A stretch of DNA of 37,105 nucleotides from Rikenellaceae bacterium (lineage in GTDB: Bacteria; Bacteroidota; Bacteroidia; Bacteroidales; UBA932): the NCBI GenBank assembly GCA_900767405.1, contig CAAFZB010000006.1:1-37105 (forward strand), given 5' to 3'. The notes under the pieces are model-generated. The model was not told the origin of the DNA. It saw only the letters and a list, made by a program, of their open reading frames with translations, and did no database searches. The translations under genes and the position numbers were made by a program. Positions 6,785-14,970 of this stretch are shown piece by piece; the stretch's first letter is position 1; each line of letters opens with the position of its first letter.

Positions 6785-8830
6785 TTAATAAACCATAATT
6801 TCGTCAAGGAAGAAATATCCGTAAAACTTATCCCGCTCTGTCCTGAACCTGATATATCTGGCAGTGACGCTCGGGAACTCGGCCGTCAATCTTGGGAAGC
6901 TTACGGCATTGCCCCGTTCCTGTGGAATCACCACTTTCCTGAAATTGGCCTTTCCCTCGGGCCCGTTATAAGGCTCGCGATGCCATCTACCACCTTCCAC
7001 TTTCTCGTGGGACGGCTTGGTCCCTATGCTGGAAACGGTGGTGAAATTGATTCCGTCCTCAGAAACCTGGAACTCTGCGTATTCGGGCACGTCCATATCG
7101 CGCATCTTGCGGTAGAACTCGGCCTCGATCCTGTGAATCTCCCTTGGGTGCCCCAGGTCAACGGTAACGTCGAAGTTCCCGGTAGTTCCCTGCCAGCGGT
7201 CATCCCTGTAGCTCCATCCGCCTTTGATGCCGTCTGTAAGGGTAGCTTCCTTTGCGGCGGGATAACCATTGCTCCATTTGCATCCGTCATTGTATATGAC
7301 CTTGCATCCTCTTGCGAGATGCTCTTCCAATTTGTCGAAGCCTTCTCTGTTTCCCGCCTCCGAAGCCAGGTCAAAGGAATGATATCCCTTCCTGTGCATC
7401 TGGGCGTTGAGGTCCAGGGCTCTTTCGCGGAATTTCCCGTAGCCGTCCTTGTGCTCTGGTCTGGTCCATCCTATCTCGGCTATGGCAAGACCGCGGGGCC
7501 AGTACATATATTCGGCATATTCGTCAGATACTATATACTCTGCCCACAGGTTGGCCTGGACTCCGGTTATGTGCGATGGGTCGGCAATTCCGTCGGTGGG
7601 ATTGTAACTGTATATCTTTTCCAGCGGCAGATATACCCCGTAGGCTGCAGGTTCTTTGTCGGGTTTGTCCTGGGCGGCGTCTATGTAACAGAATTTGCCG
7701 GGGGTCATAATTGCATCGTGTCCCAGTTCGGTCGCCTTGTTGCCTCCATCGATGCCTCTCCAGGACATTACGGTAGCGTTGGGGGCAAGTCCTCCCTCCA
7801 GGATTTCGTCCCAGCCTATGATATGCCTTCCGTGGCTCTCGAGATATTTCTCGATTCTTTTTATGGTATAGCTCTGCAGCTCGTCCTCATCCTTCAAACC
7901 TTCGTCTTGGATACGTTTCCGGCAGTCCGGGCAGGTCTTCCAGGCCTTCTTGCTGGTCTCGTCCCCGCCAATGTGGATGTATGTAGATGGGAACAGCTCC
8001 ATAACCTCGTCCAGCACATTCTGCAGGAACTCGAAAGTGACCTCTTTTCCGGGACAGAGTGCGGAGTTTTCGTAGGGATGCCCGCTGCAGCTCACCTGAG
8101 GATAGACCGAGCACACTTCGTAGCTGTGCCCGGGAATCTCTATTTCCGGTACAACGGTGACGTGCCTCTGCGCCGCGTATGCAACAATCTCCCTTATGTC
8201 GTCTTTGGTGTAGAATCCTCCGAAGCCCTCTTCCTCGCTCGAGAAATGCCTTTCAGACCTTCTCCAGTCATTGCAGAACTGCTGCTGCCTCCAGGCTGCC
8301 TTACGGGTTAGAAGCGGATAGCTGTCAATCTGCAGTCTCCAGCCTTCGGCGTCGGTAAGATGCATATGAAGCCGGTTGAGCTTGACCGCTGCCATTGCGT
8401 CTATATGTTTGAGTATGAACTCTTTGCTACGGAAATGCCGGGACGCGTCAAGCATCAGTCCACGGTAGGGGAAGCGTGGTTCGTCCTTTATCGTGCAGCA
8501 GTCCACCGTCCAGTCGGCAGTCTCTACGTCTGCAAACATGTTCCCGCTCATCTGGCCCAGGGTCTGCCTGGCGTAGAAAACTCCGGCGGAACCGGATGCT
8601 TCTATCGTAACCGCTTTCGGTGTAATCTTGAGGATGTAGCCTTCGGGGGCAACGTTTCCATTGTATCTGACGTTCAGAAGGTCGTTGCTTTTATGGTGAT
8701 GGACTCCTCTGGTGGCTTTGATTGACTGAGGCCTTGGAATAACCCTTTCATAGGTCTGACCCCAGACAGATGCCGGTGACAGTATTATCGCTGCCAGGCA
8801 GGCGATTATGCAGACAGTTTTACGTTTCAT
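6785..8830 (-). CDS. Beta-N-acetylhexosaminidase, GH20
   Basis: This 681-residue exported enzyme removes terminal N-acetylglucosamine or N-acetylgalactosamine from glycans. A signal peptide covers residues 1-24. The non-catalytic GH20b domain spans about 28-115 and the (beta/alpha)8 barrel about 120-480. The catalytic pair is D290-E291 in HIGGDE, which supports substrate-assisted catalysis. The last 140 residues look like a discoidin/F5-8-type carbohydrate-binding domain. Likely substrates are host glycans or bacterial envelope glycans. Its promoter box lies five bases before ATG, in a 41-base divergent gap shared with the DJ-1-like gene. There is no adjacent SusC/SusD pair, so it is not part of a standard polysaccharide utilization locus in this window. 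Confidence 0.94.
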   Translation of the reverse strand: MKRKTVCIIACLAAIILSPASVWGQTYERVIPRPQSIKATRGVHHHKSNDLLNVRYNGNVAPEGYILKITPKAVTIEASGSAGVFYARQTLGQMSGNMFADVETADWTVDCCTIKDEPRFPYRGLMLDASRHFRSKEFILKHIDAMAAVKLNRLHMHLTDAEGWRLQIDSYPLLTRKAAWRQQQFCNDWRRSERHFSSEEEGFGGFYTKDDIREIVAYAAQRHVTVVPEIEIPGHSYEVCSVYPQVSCSGHPYENSALCPGKEVTFEFLQNVLDEVMELFPSTYIHIGGDETSKKAWKTCPDCRKRIQDEGLKDEDELQSYTIKRIEKYLESHGRHIIGWDEILEGGLAPNATVMSWRGIDGGNKATELGHDAIMTPGKFCYIDAAQDKPDKEPAAYGVYLPLEKIYSYNPTDGIADPSHITGVQANLWAEYIVSDEYAEYMYWPRGLAIAEIGWTRPEHKDGYGKFRERALDLNAQMHRKGYHSFDLASEAGNREGFDKLEEHLARGCKVIYNDGCKWSNGYPAAKEATLTDGIKGGWSYRDDRWQGTTGNFDVTVDLGHPREIHRIEAEFYRKMRDMDVPEYAEFQVSEDGINFTTVSSIGTKPSHEKVEGGRWHREPYNGPEGKANFRKVVIPQERGNAVSFPRLTAEFPSVTARYIRFRTERDKFYGYFFLDEIMVY

Positions 8831-8835
8831 AATTA

Positions 8836-8843
8836 CAAATATA
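8836..8843 (-). promoter_or_regulatory. Promoter -7 box of the GH20 gene
   Basis: The minus strand reads TATATTTG, five bases before the GH20 ATG at 8830. No TTTG lies at the expected -33 position. The predicted leader is 0-2 nt. Confidence 0.6.
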
Positions 8844-8856
8844 CTTTTTATTTCGT

Positions 8857-8864
8857 TATATTTG
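8857..8864 (+). promoter_or_regulatory. Promoter -7 box of the DJ-1-like gene
   Basis: TATATTTG lies seven bases before ATG at 8872 and only 13 bp from the opposing GH20 box. No clear -33 element is seen. Confidence 0.6.
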
Positions 8865-8871
8865 TACTGTT

Positions 8872-9453
8872 ATGAAAGGTGTAAACATATTTTTGGCAGA
8901 CGGCTTCGAAGATTGCGAAGCTCTGGCGGTGAACGACGTTCTGCGCCGCGGTGGGGTCGGGTGTTCTCTGGTCAGTGTAAACGGGACGCAGTTCGTTACG
9001 TCCTCCCACGGAGTGACGGTCAGGACCGACAGCGTATTCGATCCCCGGCACTGCTGCCCATCGGCCTGCGAAGGCCCCTGCGAAAAGGATTTTATGATCT
9101 TCCCCGGAGGAATGCCGGGAAGCCGGAATCTGGCAGGATGCCAGCCCCTGATGGATAAGATGAAGGAGCATTATGAAAAAGGCGGAAGCGTGGCTGCGAT
9201 ATGCGCCGCTCCCGGCCTGGTGCTGAGCCAGCTGCCAGACCTTGACGGAGTTCATTTCACCTGCTTCGACGGGTTCCAGGAACCCCTCCTTGCCAAGGGG
9301 GCCGTATTCGAGGAACAGCCTTCGGTCGTATGCGGCAGAATCATTACCGGACGCAGCGCCGGTCACGCCGTAAGTTTCGGCCTGGATATACTCTGCGCCA
9401 TCAAGGGCGAGGATGCCGCATCCAAAGTGGAATACGCAATGTATCTCATATAA
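8872..9453 (+). CDS. DJ-1/PfpI family protein
   Basis: This 193-residue protein has the glutamine-amidotransferase-like fold of the DJ-1/YajL group, linked to oxidative or carbonyl stress. The likely active-site residues are present: E16 in GFEDCEAL and the nucleophile C111 in AAICAAPG. FPGGMPGS (77-84) is the typical loop before it. A cysteine cluster, C61, C62, C66 and C70, sits in a loop before the core strand and is not part of the standard active site. Its TAA overlaps the ATG of the S4 gene by one base, so the two are probably translated together. The family is secure; the biochemical activity is not. Confidence 0.92.
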   Translation: MKGVNIFLADGFEDCEALAVNDVLRRGGVGCSLVSVNGTQFVTSSHGVTVRTDSVFDPRHCCPSACEGPCEKDFMIFPGGMPGSRNLAGCQPLMDKMKEHYEKGGSVAAICAAPGLVLSQLPDLDGVHFTCFDGFQEPLLAKGAVFEEQPSVVCGRIITGRSAGHAVSFGLDILCAIKGEDAASKVEYAMYLI

Positions 9454-9833
9454 TGGACAGTGTACGAATAGACAAATATCTCTGGGCCATCAGAGTTTTC
9501 AAAACCCGCAGCGAAGCTACCGATGCCTGCAACGGCAACAAGGTGCAGATAAACGGTGTCAATTCCAAGGCCTCCAAGGCCGTGAAGACAGGGGATTCCA
9601 TCAAGGTGAGGAAAGGCACGGTGCTGTATGAATTCAAAGTGATTCAGCTTAGCGAAAACCGTATGGGAGCGTCGCTGGTGCCTGAATATGCTCAGAACCT
9701 CACTCCCGAGAGCGAACTTGCCAAACTTCACGCCCCGGTAGAGACTTTCTTTGTGAAAAGGGACCGTGGCTCAGGCCGGCCTACCAAAAAGGAACGCAGG
9801 GAGCTAGACGCCCTGTGGGACGAATTTGAATGA
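9453..9833 (+). CDS. S4-domain RNA-binding protein (Hsp15-like)
   Basis: A 126-residue basic protein. The S4 RNA-binding domain covers residues 3-60 (RIDKYLWAIRVFKTRSEA...) and resembles heat-shock protein 15, which rescues stalled 50S subunits in Escherichia coli. The C-terminal third is charged and ends GRPTKKERRELDALWDEFE. ATG at 9453 is fixed by the family start; longer in-frame upstream sequence overlaps the DJ-1 gene. It overlaps both neighbours (TAATG and ATGA). A role in ribosome quality control is inferred from the family only. Confidence 0.9.
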   Translation: MDSVRIDKYLWAIRVFKTRSEATDACNGNKVQINGVNSKASKAVKTGDSIKVRKGTVLYEFKVIQLSENRMGASLVPEYAQNLTPESELAKLHAPVETFFVKRDRGSGRPTKKERRELDALWDEFE

Positions 9834-10864
9834 TGAATATGGAAGAAGAGAAGAAATTATACCCTGCGCACCTGTGCACCATACTCGACGAGCGCTCCTG
9901 GGGCAGCGAGGAATTCAAGCTCGCAGACCTCGGCTACCGGGACTCCCTTCTGAGGGACGGATGGCTTGCCGGCAACTCCATAAGCGAGATTATGGACACC
10001 TATCTCGACAGAGTGGTAGGGGAGAAGGTTTACGAATATTTCGGAAGGCAGTTTCCCTTCCAGGTCAAATACATAAGCTGCCGGACGGAATCTCCTCTTC
10101 AGGTGCATCCCGGCGACACGACAGCCGCGCAGCGCTATGACTTCCTTGGAAAGGAAAAGCTTTGGGTCGTTCTCAAGGCCGGTAGGGGAGCAACGGCGTT
10201 CCTGGGGTTCCGCAAACCGACCGATGCGGCCTGCTTTCTGGCAAAATGTGAGGACGGCAGCGTCGAAGATCTGCTCAACGGAATCGCTCTTTATCCGGGG
10301 CAATGCCTCGTTGTTCCGTCCGGAACCGTAAACTGCCTCAAAGGCGAGGTGCTGGTAGCTGAGGTGAGCGAGTCTTCCCCGATGGATTTCTGCCTCACCT
10401 CCTGGGGACAGGAGCTCGGGGAGGATGAATTCGACCCTGAGTTCAATCTTGTCGAGGCCCTTGATTTCATAGATTACGGCCCCTATCGCGCTGCCTCCCC
10501 GGATTCGGGCAAGCCCGATGGGATTGTCGAGCATCTGGCCAGCCTGCCTCAGTTCTCGGTAAACCGTCTGAGTCTGAAAGATCCCATCCGCATATATACC
10601 GAGAAGTTCAATTCCTGCCTGGTATACAATTGCCTGAACGGAGAAGCCTCCGTGCAGATGGAAGTTCTCGGGCAGAAGACGAACACCGTCCTCAAGGAGG
10701 GGGAGACGGTGCTTGTCCCGGCCGAAGTGCCCGAATTCTCGCTTGTCCCCCTGAAAGAAAAAACCGTTCTTCTGGAGATTTATTTCGAGGCGCGGGAAGG
10801 GGAGGATTCATATATCAACCCGGCTGCGGCACCCTCCCTTCCGGAAGATGAAGACAACCAGTAA
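9830..10864 (+). CDS. Class I mannose-6-phosphate isomerase homologue, probably catalytically impaired
   Basis: The 344-residue protein follows the class I phosphomannose isomerase (ManA) plan along its length: N-terminal WGSEEF, then DGWLAGNSISEIMDTY, GEKVYEYFGRQFPFQVKYI and a C-terminal cupin. Two zinc ligands, Q91 and H93 in QVHPGD, are kept. The ligand Glu (family pattern GKTEMW) is K110 in GKEKLW, and the ligand His (PAGTVHA) is N168 in PSGTVNC. The usual YRIYD region with an active-site Arg reads FCLTSW. Normal zinc-dependent isomerization is therefore unlikely. ATGs at 9830, 9833 and 9839 are all possible; 9830 overlaps the S4 stop. It is followed after 15 nt by alr. It may be a sugar-binding regulator or an enzyme of changed chemistry. 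Fold confident, function open. Confidence 0.85.
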   Translation: MMNMEEEKKLYPAHLCTILDERSWGSEEFKLADLGYRDSLLRDGWLAGNSISEIMDTYLDRVVGEKVYEYFGRQFPFQVKYISCRTESPLQVHPGDTTAAQRYDFLGKEKLWVVLKAGRGATAFLGFRKPTDAACFLAKCEDGSVEDLLNGIALYPGQCLVVPSGTVNCLKGEVLVAEVSESSPMDFCLTSWGQELGEDEFDPEFNLVEALDFIDYGPYRAASPDSGKPDGIVEHLASLPQFSVNRLSLKDPIRIYTEKFNSCLVYNCLNGEASVQMEVLGQKTNTVLKEGETVLVPAEVPEFSLVPLKEKTVLLEIYFEAREGEDSYINPAAAPSLPEDEDNQ

Positions 10865-10879
10865 AAAAACATTCACGAT

Positions 10880-12001
10880 ATGACCCAAAGCTGTTCCAAC
10901 AGGCTTGAACTCAGCCTCCCCAACTGCTTGCACAATTATAATCACTACCGTTCTCTCATAGAACCCACCACAAAGCTGCTTGTCCTTGTAAAGGCAAACG
11001 CCTATGGCGCCGGGGCCGTGGAATTCAGCCGGGTACTGGAAAGGGCCGGTGCAGACTATTTTGCCGTAGCCACTACAGGAGAAGGAGTAGAACTGCGCCA
11101 GGCCGGCATTATGCTGCCTATTCTAGTGCTCAATCCCGGAATAGACTCGTTTGACGAAATACTGGCCTACAAGCTTGAACCGGCGCTGCCCGACATCGAA
11201 TCCATCAAGCTTATGGCCGACAAGGTCTCGCATTCCCGGCTGAAAAGCTATCCGGTTCACATTGCACTGGATACCGGAATGCACCGTTTGGGCTTTATGA
11301 GTGCAGAAATCGACGAACTGCTGGCCTGTCTGGCCACATTACCCCAAATCAAGGTCAAATCCATCTATACCCATCTTTGCGTCGCCGACAGCCTCAGAGA
11401 GTCCGACAACAGGTATACGCTCGATCAGCTCGAGCTCTTCAAGAGGAATGCCGGCATAATAGACAAGGCCCTTGGCTATCATCCTATATGGCATGCTCTG
11501 AATACCGCAGGAATAGAAAGATATCCCCAGTATCAGTTCGATATGGTAAGGCTCGGCCTGGGTGTCTATGGAGTGGACCCTGTGCCCGACAGTACCAGAG
11601 ACCTTAAACCTGTGGCTTCCCTCAAGGTGGAAGTCCTTCAGGTAAAGGAACTCAAACCCGGCGAGGGGGAGATAGGTTACGGAAGGCACGGCAAGATTGC
11701 TCCCGGAGGAACGAAGATAGCCACAATAAGAATAGGCTATGCCGACGGTATCAACAGGCACCTGGGGCAGGGCCGGGCTTCATTCCTGGTTAACGGAAAA
11801 AGAGCCAGGACCATTGGAAATATCTGTATGGATGCCTGTATGCTGGACGTGACCGGAATAGACGTAAAGGCCGGAGACGAGGTGACCATCTTCGGAGAAA
11901 ACCCTACCGTTTCCGAACTGGCCGGGATTCTCGATACGATTCCCTACGAAATAATAACTTCGGTTCCCCGCCGTATCCCCAGGGTAATAGTAGACCGCTG
12001 A
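10880..12001 (+). CDS. alr: Alanine racemase
   Basis: Alr interconverts L- and D-alanine with pyridoxal phosphate, supplying D-alanine for peptidoglycan. The 373-residue protein has the PLP lysine K38 in VKANAYGAG and the catalytic Tyr of GYADG near residue 287, with the IGNICMDACMLDVT strand typical of the C-terminal domain. Many Bacteroidota carry a MurF-Alr fusion; this one is free-standing. It is the last gene of the DJ-1, S4, ManA-like run, 15 nt after its neighbour. Convergent lolA-like gene follows after 54 bases that contain an imperfect inverted repeat but no clear terminator. Confidence 0.96.
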   Translation: MTQSCSNRLELSLPNCLHNYNHYRSLIEPTTKLLVLVKANAYGAGAVEFSRVLERAGADYFAVATTGEGVELRQAGIMLPILVLNPGIDSFDEILAYKLEPALPDIESIKLMADKVSHSRLKSYPVHIALDTGMHRLGFMSAEIDELLACLATLPQIKVKSIYTHLCVADSLRESDNRYTLDQLELFKRNAGIIDKALGYHPIWHALNTAGIERYPQYQFDMVRLGLGVYGVDPVPDSTRDLKPVASLKVEVLQVKELKPGEGEIGYGRHGKIAPGGTKIATIRIGYADGINRHLGQGRASFLVNGKRARTIGNICMDACMLDVTGIDVKAGDEVTIFGENPTVSELAGILDTIPYEIITSVPRRIPRVIVDR

Positions 12002-12055
12002 CAATCCGGCTGCCGTAAGGTAACCGGGTATGTGTGGTATGTAAGGGAGAATTCC

Positions 12056-12574
12056 TTACCTGAGGTCTGTGATGACCCAGGGCAGGGTATAGTCCGAACT
12101 GTTGAAGCAGAATCCCGACAAATCCTTCAAAGGCTCGCTGCAGACTATGTTCTTAAGCGTGAACTGAATCTTTATGCCGCCTGTTTTTCCTGTCTTCAGG
12201 ACTCCGCTGATGGAATTCCCGTTCGAATTCAGGGAACTTATGGAATTCTTGATATGGTCGGGATTTGAAAGATATCCGAGCAGCAGCCCGCCAGGTTCTA
12301 TGTAGACCTCCTGGCCTATGCTGTCAATTGTCCACTGCGTGGTCCCGTCACATATTATCTTCACTCCACCCATCGTCACGCAATAGAAATTTCCCTGGAG
12401 TTCCAGACAGCCGTCGGTCCTCAATTTCGAATTCCCGTTCTGGCAGAAGGAGAAGTCAAGACAGATTCTGTCGCCTTGGCTTATATGCCGCAGCAGCTCG
12501 TCTATCTTGTCCTGCTGGGCAAAGACTCCGCAGCAGATGCACAGACCCAGTGCAAAAGAAATCAATTTTTTCAT
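12056..12574 (-). CDS. LolA-like outer-membrane lipoprotein carrier
   Basis: The 172-residue protein has a signal peptide (residues 1-19, cut near VFA-Q) and the pattern of beta strands of the LolA/LolB fold, such as GCLELQGNFYCVTMGGVKIICDGTTQWTIDS. LolA carries lipoproteins through the periplasm to the outer membrane. The family diverges strongly in sequence, so the assignment also rests on position: it follows ftsK with an ATGA overlap, an order common in Bacteroidota. Several cysteines (in ICLDFSFCQ, FYCV, IICD and elsewhere) are more than usual for LolA. Confidence 0.82.
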   Translation of the reverse strand: MKKLISFALGLCICCGVFAQQDKIDELLRHISQGDRICLDFSFCQNGNSKLRTDGCLELQGNFYCVTMGGVKIICDGTTQWTIDSIGQEVYIEPGGLLLGYLSNPDHIKNSISSLNSNGNSISGVLKTGKTGGIKIQFTLKNIVCSEPLKDLSGFCFNSSDYTLPWVITDLR

Positions 12575-14970
12575 TTTCCGTATCTTGCGAGGATCTCTTC
12601 CAGAGCTTCAAGGTCACTTACGAGCACTGCGCGGGTCTTGGTTCCATCCTGGGGTCCTACAATCCCGGCAGCCTCCAACTGGTCCATCACACGACCTGCT
12701 TTTGCATAACCCATACCAAGTTTTCTCTGAAGGTCGGACGTAGAACCTTTCTGGTTGGTGACCACCACTCTGGCAGCCTCGGCGAAACGTTCGTCGACAT
12801 CGGTCATATCCACATTGCCGGATGCGGTGTCGCCGACTGCATCTGCGGCCTCGGGCAGATAATAAGGCCCGTTGTAGGATTTGCCGTAGCCTTTCTGCTC
12901 ACCTATGAATTCGGTGACTGCGTCTATCTCCTTCCCGCTTACGTAGCCGCACTGTATGCGCTCGGTGTCTATTCCGGCAGAGAACAGCATATCTCCGTTG
13001 CCTATCAGCTTCTCGGCTCCCGGTGCATCCAGGATAGTCTGGGAATCGGTTCTCGATGCGGTTCTGAAGGCGATTCTCATAGGGAAGTTGCTCTTTATAA
13101 GACCGGATATGACGTCTACCGAGGGGCGCTGTGTGGCAAGAATAACGTGAATTCCGGCGGCACGTCCCTTCTGGGCCAGACGGATGATGGAGTTGGTGAT
13201 GCTTCTTGACGCCGCTTTTGCCTCGGGAGAAGCCCCCGTGGTCATTGTGAGGTCGGCATACTCATCCACGACGACAACCAGATAGGGGAGGAACTTGTGA
13301 CCGTGGTCGGGCCTCAGCTTGCGCTCCTTGTATTTCTCGTTGTAAAGCTTGATGTTGTTGACACCCGCCTCGGAAAGCTTTGTATACCGTTCGTCCATTT
13401 CTATGCACAGAGAACGCAGAATCTTTTCTGCACGCTTGGGGGTCTTGACTATTACATTGGCAAGTTCCTCTTTCTCGCTGTCGTCGGGCAATGCGGCCAG
13501 ATAGTGGTTCAGAAGCTTGTTGTATGCGCTGAATTCCACCATCTTTGGGTCTATGAACACAAACTTGAGTTCAGACGGATGGCAGGAGTAAAGCAGGGAA
13601 CTTACTATCACGTTGAGGCCTACGGATTTTCCCTGTTTTGTGGCACCCGCAACCAGCAGGTGGGGAGCGTCCGCCAAGTCGAAAACCTTTACTTTCTGGG
13701 TAATGGTATATCCAATTGCAATAGGCAGGCATGCCTTGCTTTCACGGAAAGAACTGTCGTTGAGCAGCGCCTTGAGCGGAACCATACTTGCAATGTCGTT
13801 GGCTACTTCTATTCCTACGGAATCCGACAGGGTGACCACTCTCACGCCCTTTGCTCCGAGAGAAATCGCTATGTCCTCCTGGAGCTGCTTGATGGCAGAT
13901 ATCTTGACTCCGGGTGCCGGGTATGTCTTGTACAGGGTCACGGTAGGTCCGACAATCGCCTGAACGTCGGACAATTGAATCTTGTAGTTGCCCAGGACTG
14001 CACGAATCTTATTGTTGTTGCGCTTTATCTCATCGTCGCTGACAATATGCTTGGAGCTGGAATGTGCTTCCAGCAGGGTGAGTGGCGGTGATTTGTATTT
14101 GGGAAGTCCGTCCGGCGGGTCCAGCCTGTTGTCTATGGGAGGAAGGTTCCTGATATCTTCTGCATCCAGATTGTCCGTCTTGACTATTTCCAGATTCCCT
14201 TCTGTCTGAACCGGCTCAACCGCAACTGTTTCAGTGACGGGCTCCAGAGGTACGTCGGATTCTATGGGTTCCTCCTCCATAACCGGCTCGGGCAAGTCTT
14301 CATCCAGAGGGCTTTCAGGAATTTCAGGATTCTCCGGGATTTCGGACCCTTCCGGAGTCTCCGGTTCTTTGGATTCCTCCGCCATTTCCTCATCGATCAG
14401 TTTCTTGATATCCTGTTCGGATGCCCCTCCGGCCTGTATCCTGACAGGCCAGATATAACTGAAACAAAGGAAAAGGAAACACGCCGCCAGCAGCATTATC
14501 GCAAGCCCGGTAACAGCCGGCCCCATAAGGTTTTCGCATACAGATACGGCGTATGAACCGCAACGTCCGCCCCAACCTCCGGCAAGCAGGTCCTCGTTGC
14601 CCTGCAGGCGGCCCAGATAAGATGCCGAAACACTCGTGAGCACCGAAGCTCCCAGAATGGCGACAGTTATCTTGAGGAACCCGGCCTTGAATTTGCCGAA
14701 TATGAGCCGAATACTCACAAGGGCCAGGATTGCAAACAGTACGAAACTGCCTACACCTAGAGCCTGTCCCACCATAACGGTGGCAAACTGGTGACCCAGC
14801 AGCCCGGCGGCGTTGTCAACCGAGAAGCCGCTGTCAAAGACAGCCCACCCCGAAGCGCAACTCATGTCCTCCTTCCAGTGAATCAGAAAAGATATGCAGG
14901 AAAGGAATGCAAAGACGGTGAAAGTCGCAATGAGCACTCCTGTCAGTATCCGAATGATTCTTTGTCGCAT
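12571..14970 (-). CDS. ftsK: DNA translocase FtsK/SpoIIIE
   Basis: FtsK pumps chromosome dimers and termini through the division septum. The 799-residue protein has an N-terminal membrane domain with about four helices (to residue 180), then a Pro/Glu-rich linker rich in PE-like repeats (about 190-260). The motor follows, with Walker A GATKQGKSVG near 440-449 and Walker B VVVVDEYADL near 562-571. The C-terminal winged-helix gamma domain, which reads KOPS-type polarity sites, begins near 735 (STSDLQRKLGMGYAKAGRVMDQLEAAGIVGP). The linker is short compared with E. coli. Its start overlaps the DUF4290 stop by one base and its stop overlaps the LolA-like start. Confidence 0.97.
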   Translation of the reverse strand: MRQRIIRILTGVLIATFTVFAFLSCISFLIHWKEDMSCASGWAVFDSGFSVDNAAGLLGHQFATVMVGQALGVGSFVLFAILALVSIRLIFGKFKAGFLKITVAILGASVLTSVSASYLGRLQGNEDLLAGGWGGRCGSYAVSVCENLMGPAVTGLAIMLLAACFLFLCFSYIWPVRIQAGGASEQDIKKLIDEEMAEESKEPETPEGSEIPENPEIPESPLDEDLPEPVMEEEPIESDVPLEPVTETVAVEPVQTEGNLEIVKTDNLDAEDIRNLPPIDNRLDPPDGLPKYKSPPLTLLEAHSSSKHIVSDDEIKRNNNKIRAVLGNYKIQLSDVQAIVGPTVTLYKTYPAPGVKISAIKQLQEDIAISLGAKGVRVVTLSDSVGIEVANDIASMVPLKALLNDSSFRESKACLPIAIGYTITQKVKVFDLADAPHLLVAGATKQGKSVGLNVIVSSLLYSCHPSELKFVFIDPKMVEFSAYNKLLNHYLAALPDDSEKEELANVIVKTPKRAEKILRSLCIEMDERYTKLSEAGVNNIKLYNEKYKERKLRPDHGHKFLPYLVVVVDEYADLTMTTGASPEAKAASRSITNSIIRLAQKGRAAGIHVILATQRPSVDVISGLIKSNFPMRIAFRTASRTDSQTILDAPGAEKLIGNGDMLFSAGIDTERIQCGYVSGKEIDAVTEFIGEQKGYGKSYNGPYYLPEAADAVGDTASGNVDMTDVDERFAEAARVVVTNQKGSTSDLQRKLGMGYAKAGRVMDQLEAAGIVGPQDGTKTRAVLVSDLEALEEILARYGK

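Noticed and set aside
6980..8311. A 443-residue open frame antisense to the GH20 gene.
   Set aside because: The opposite strand carries an enzyme with intact catalytic motifs. The frame has no recognisable family and arises from codon bias.
6785..8830. GH20 gene considered as part of a polysaccharide utilization locus.
   Set aside because: No SusC/SusD-like genes, sulfatases or sensor are in the window; neighbours are housekeeping genes.
12041..12059. Inverted repeat GTAAGG/CCTTAC between alr and the LolA-like gene, considered as a terminator.
   Set aside because: No U run follows on either strand, and the stem is only six pairs.
12265..13209. A 314-residue frame antisense to the LolA-like and ftsK genes.
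   Set aside because: It spans the junction of two clear genes and its protein is low in family-like features.
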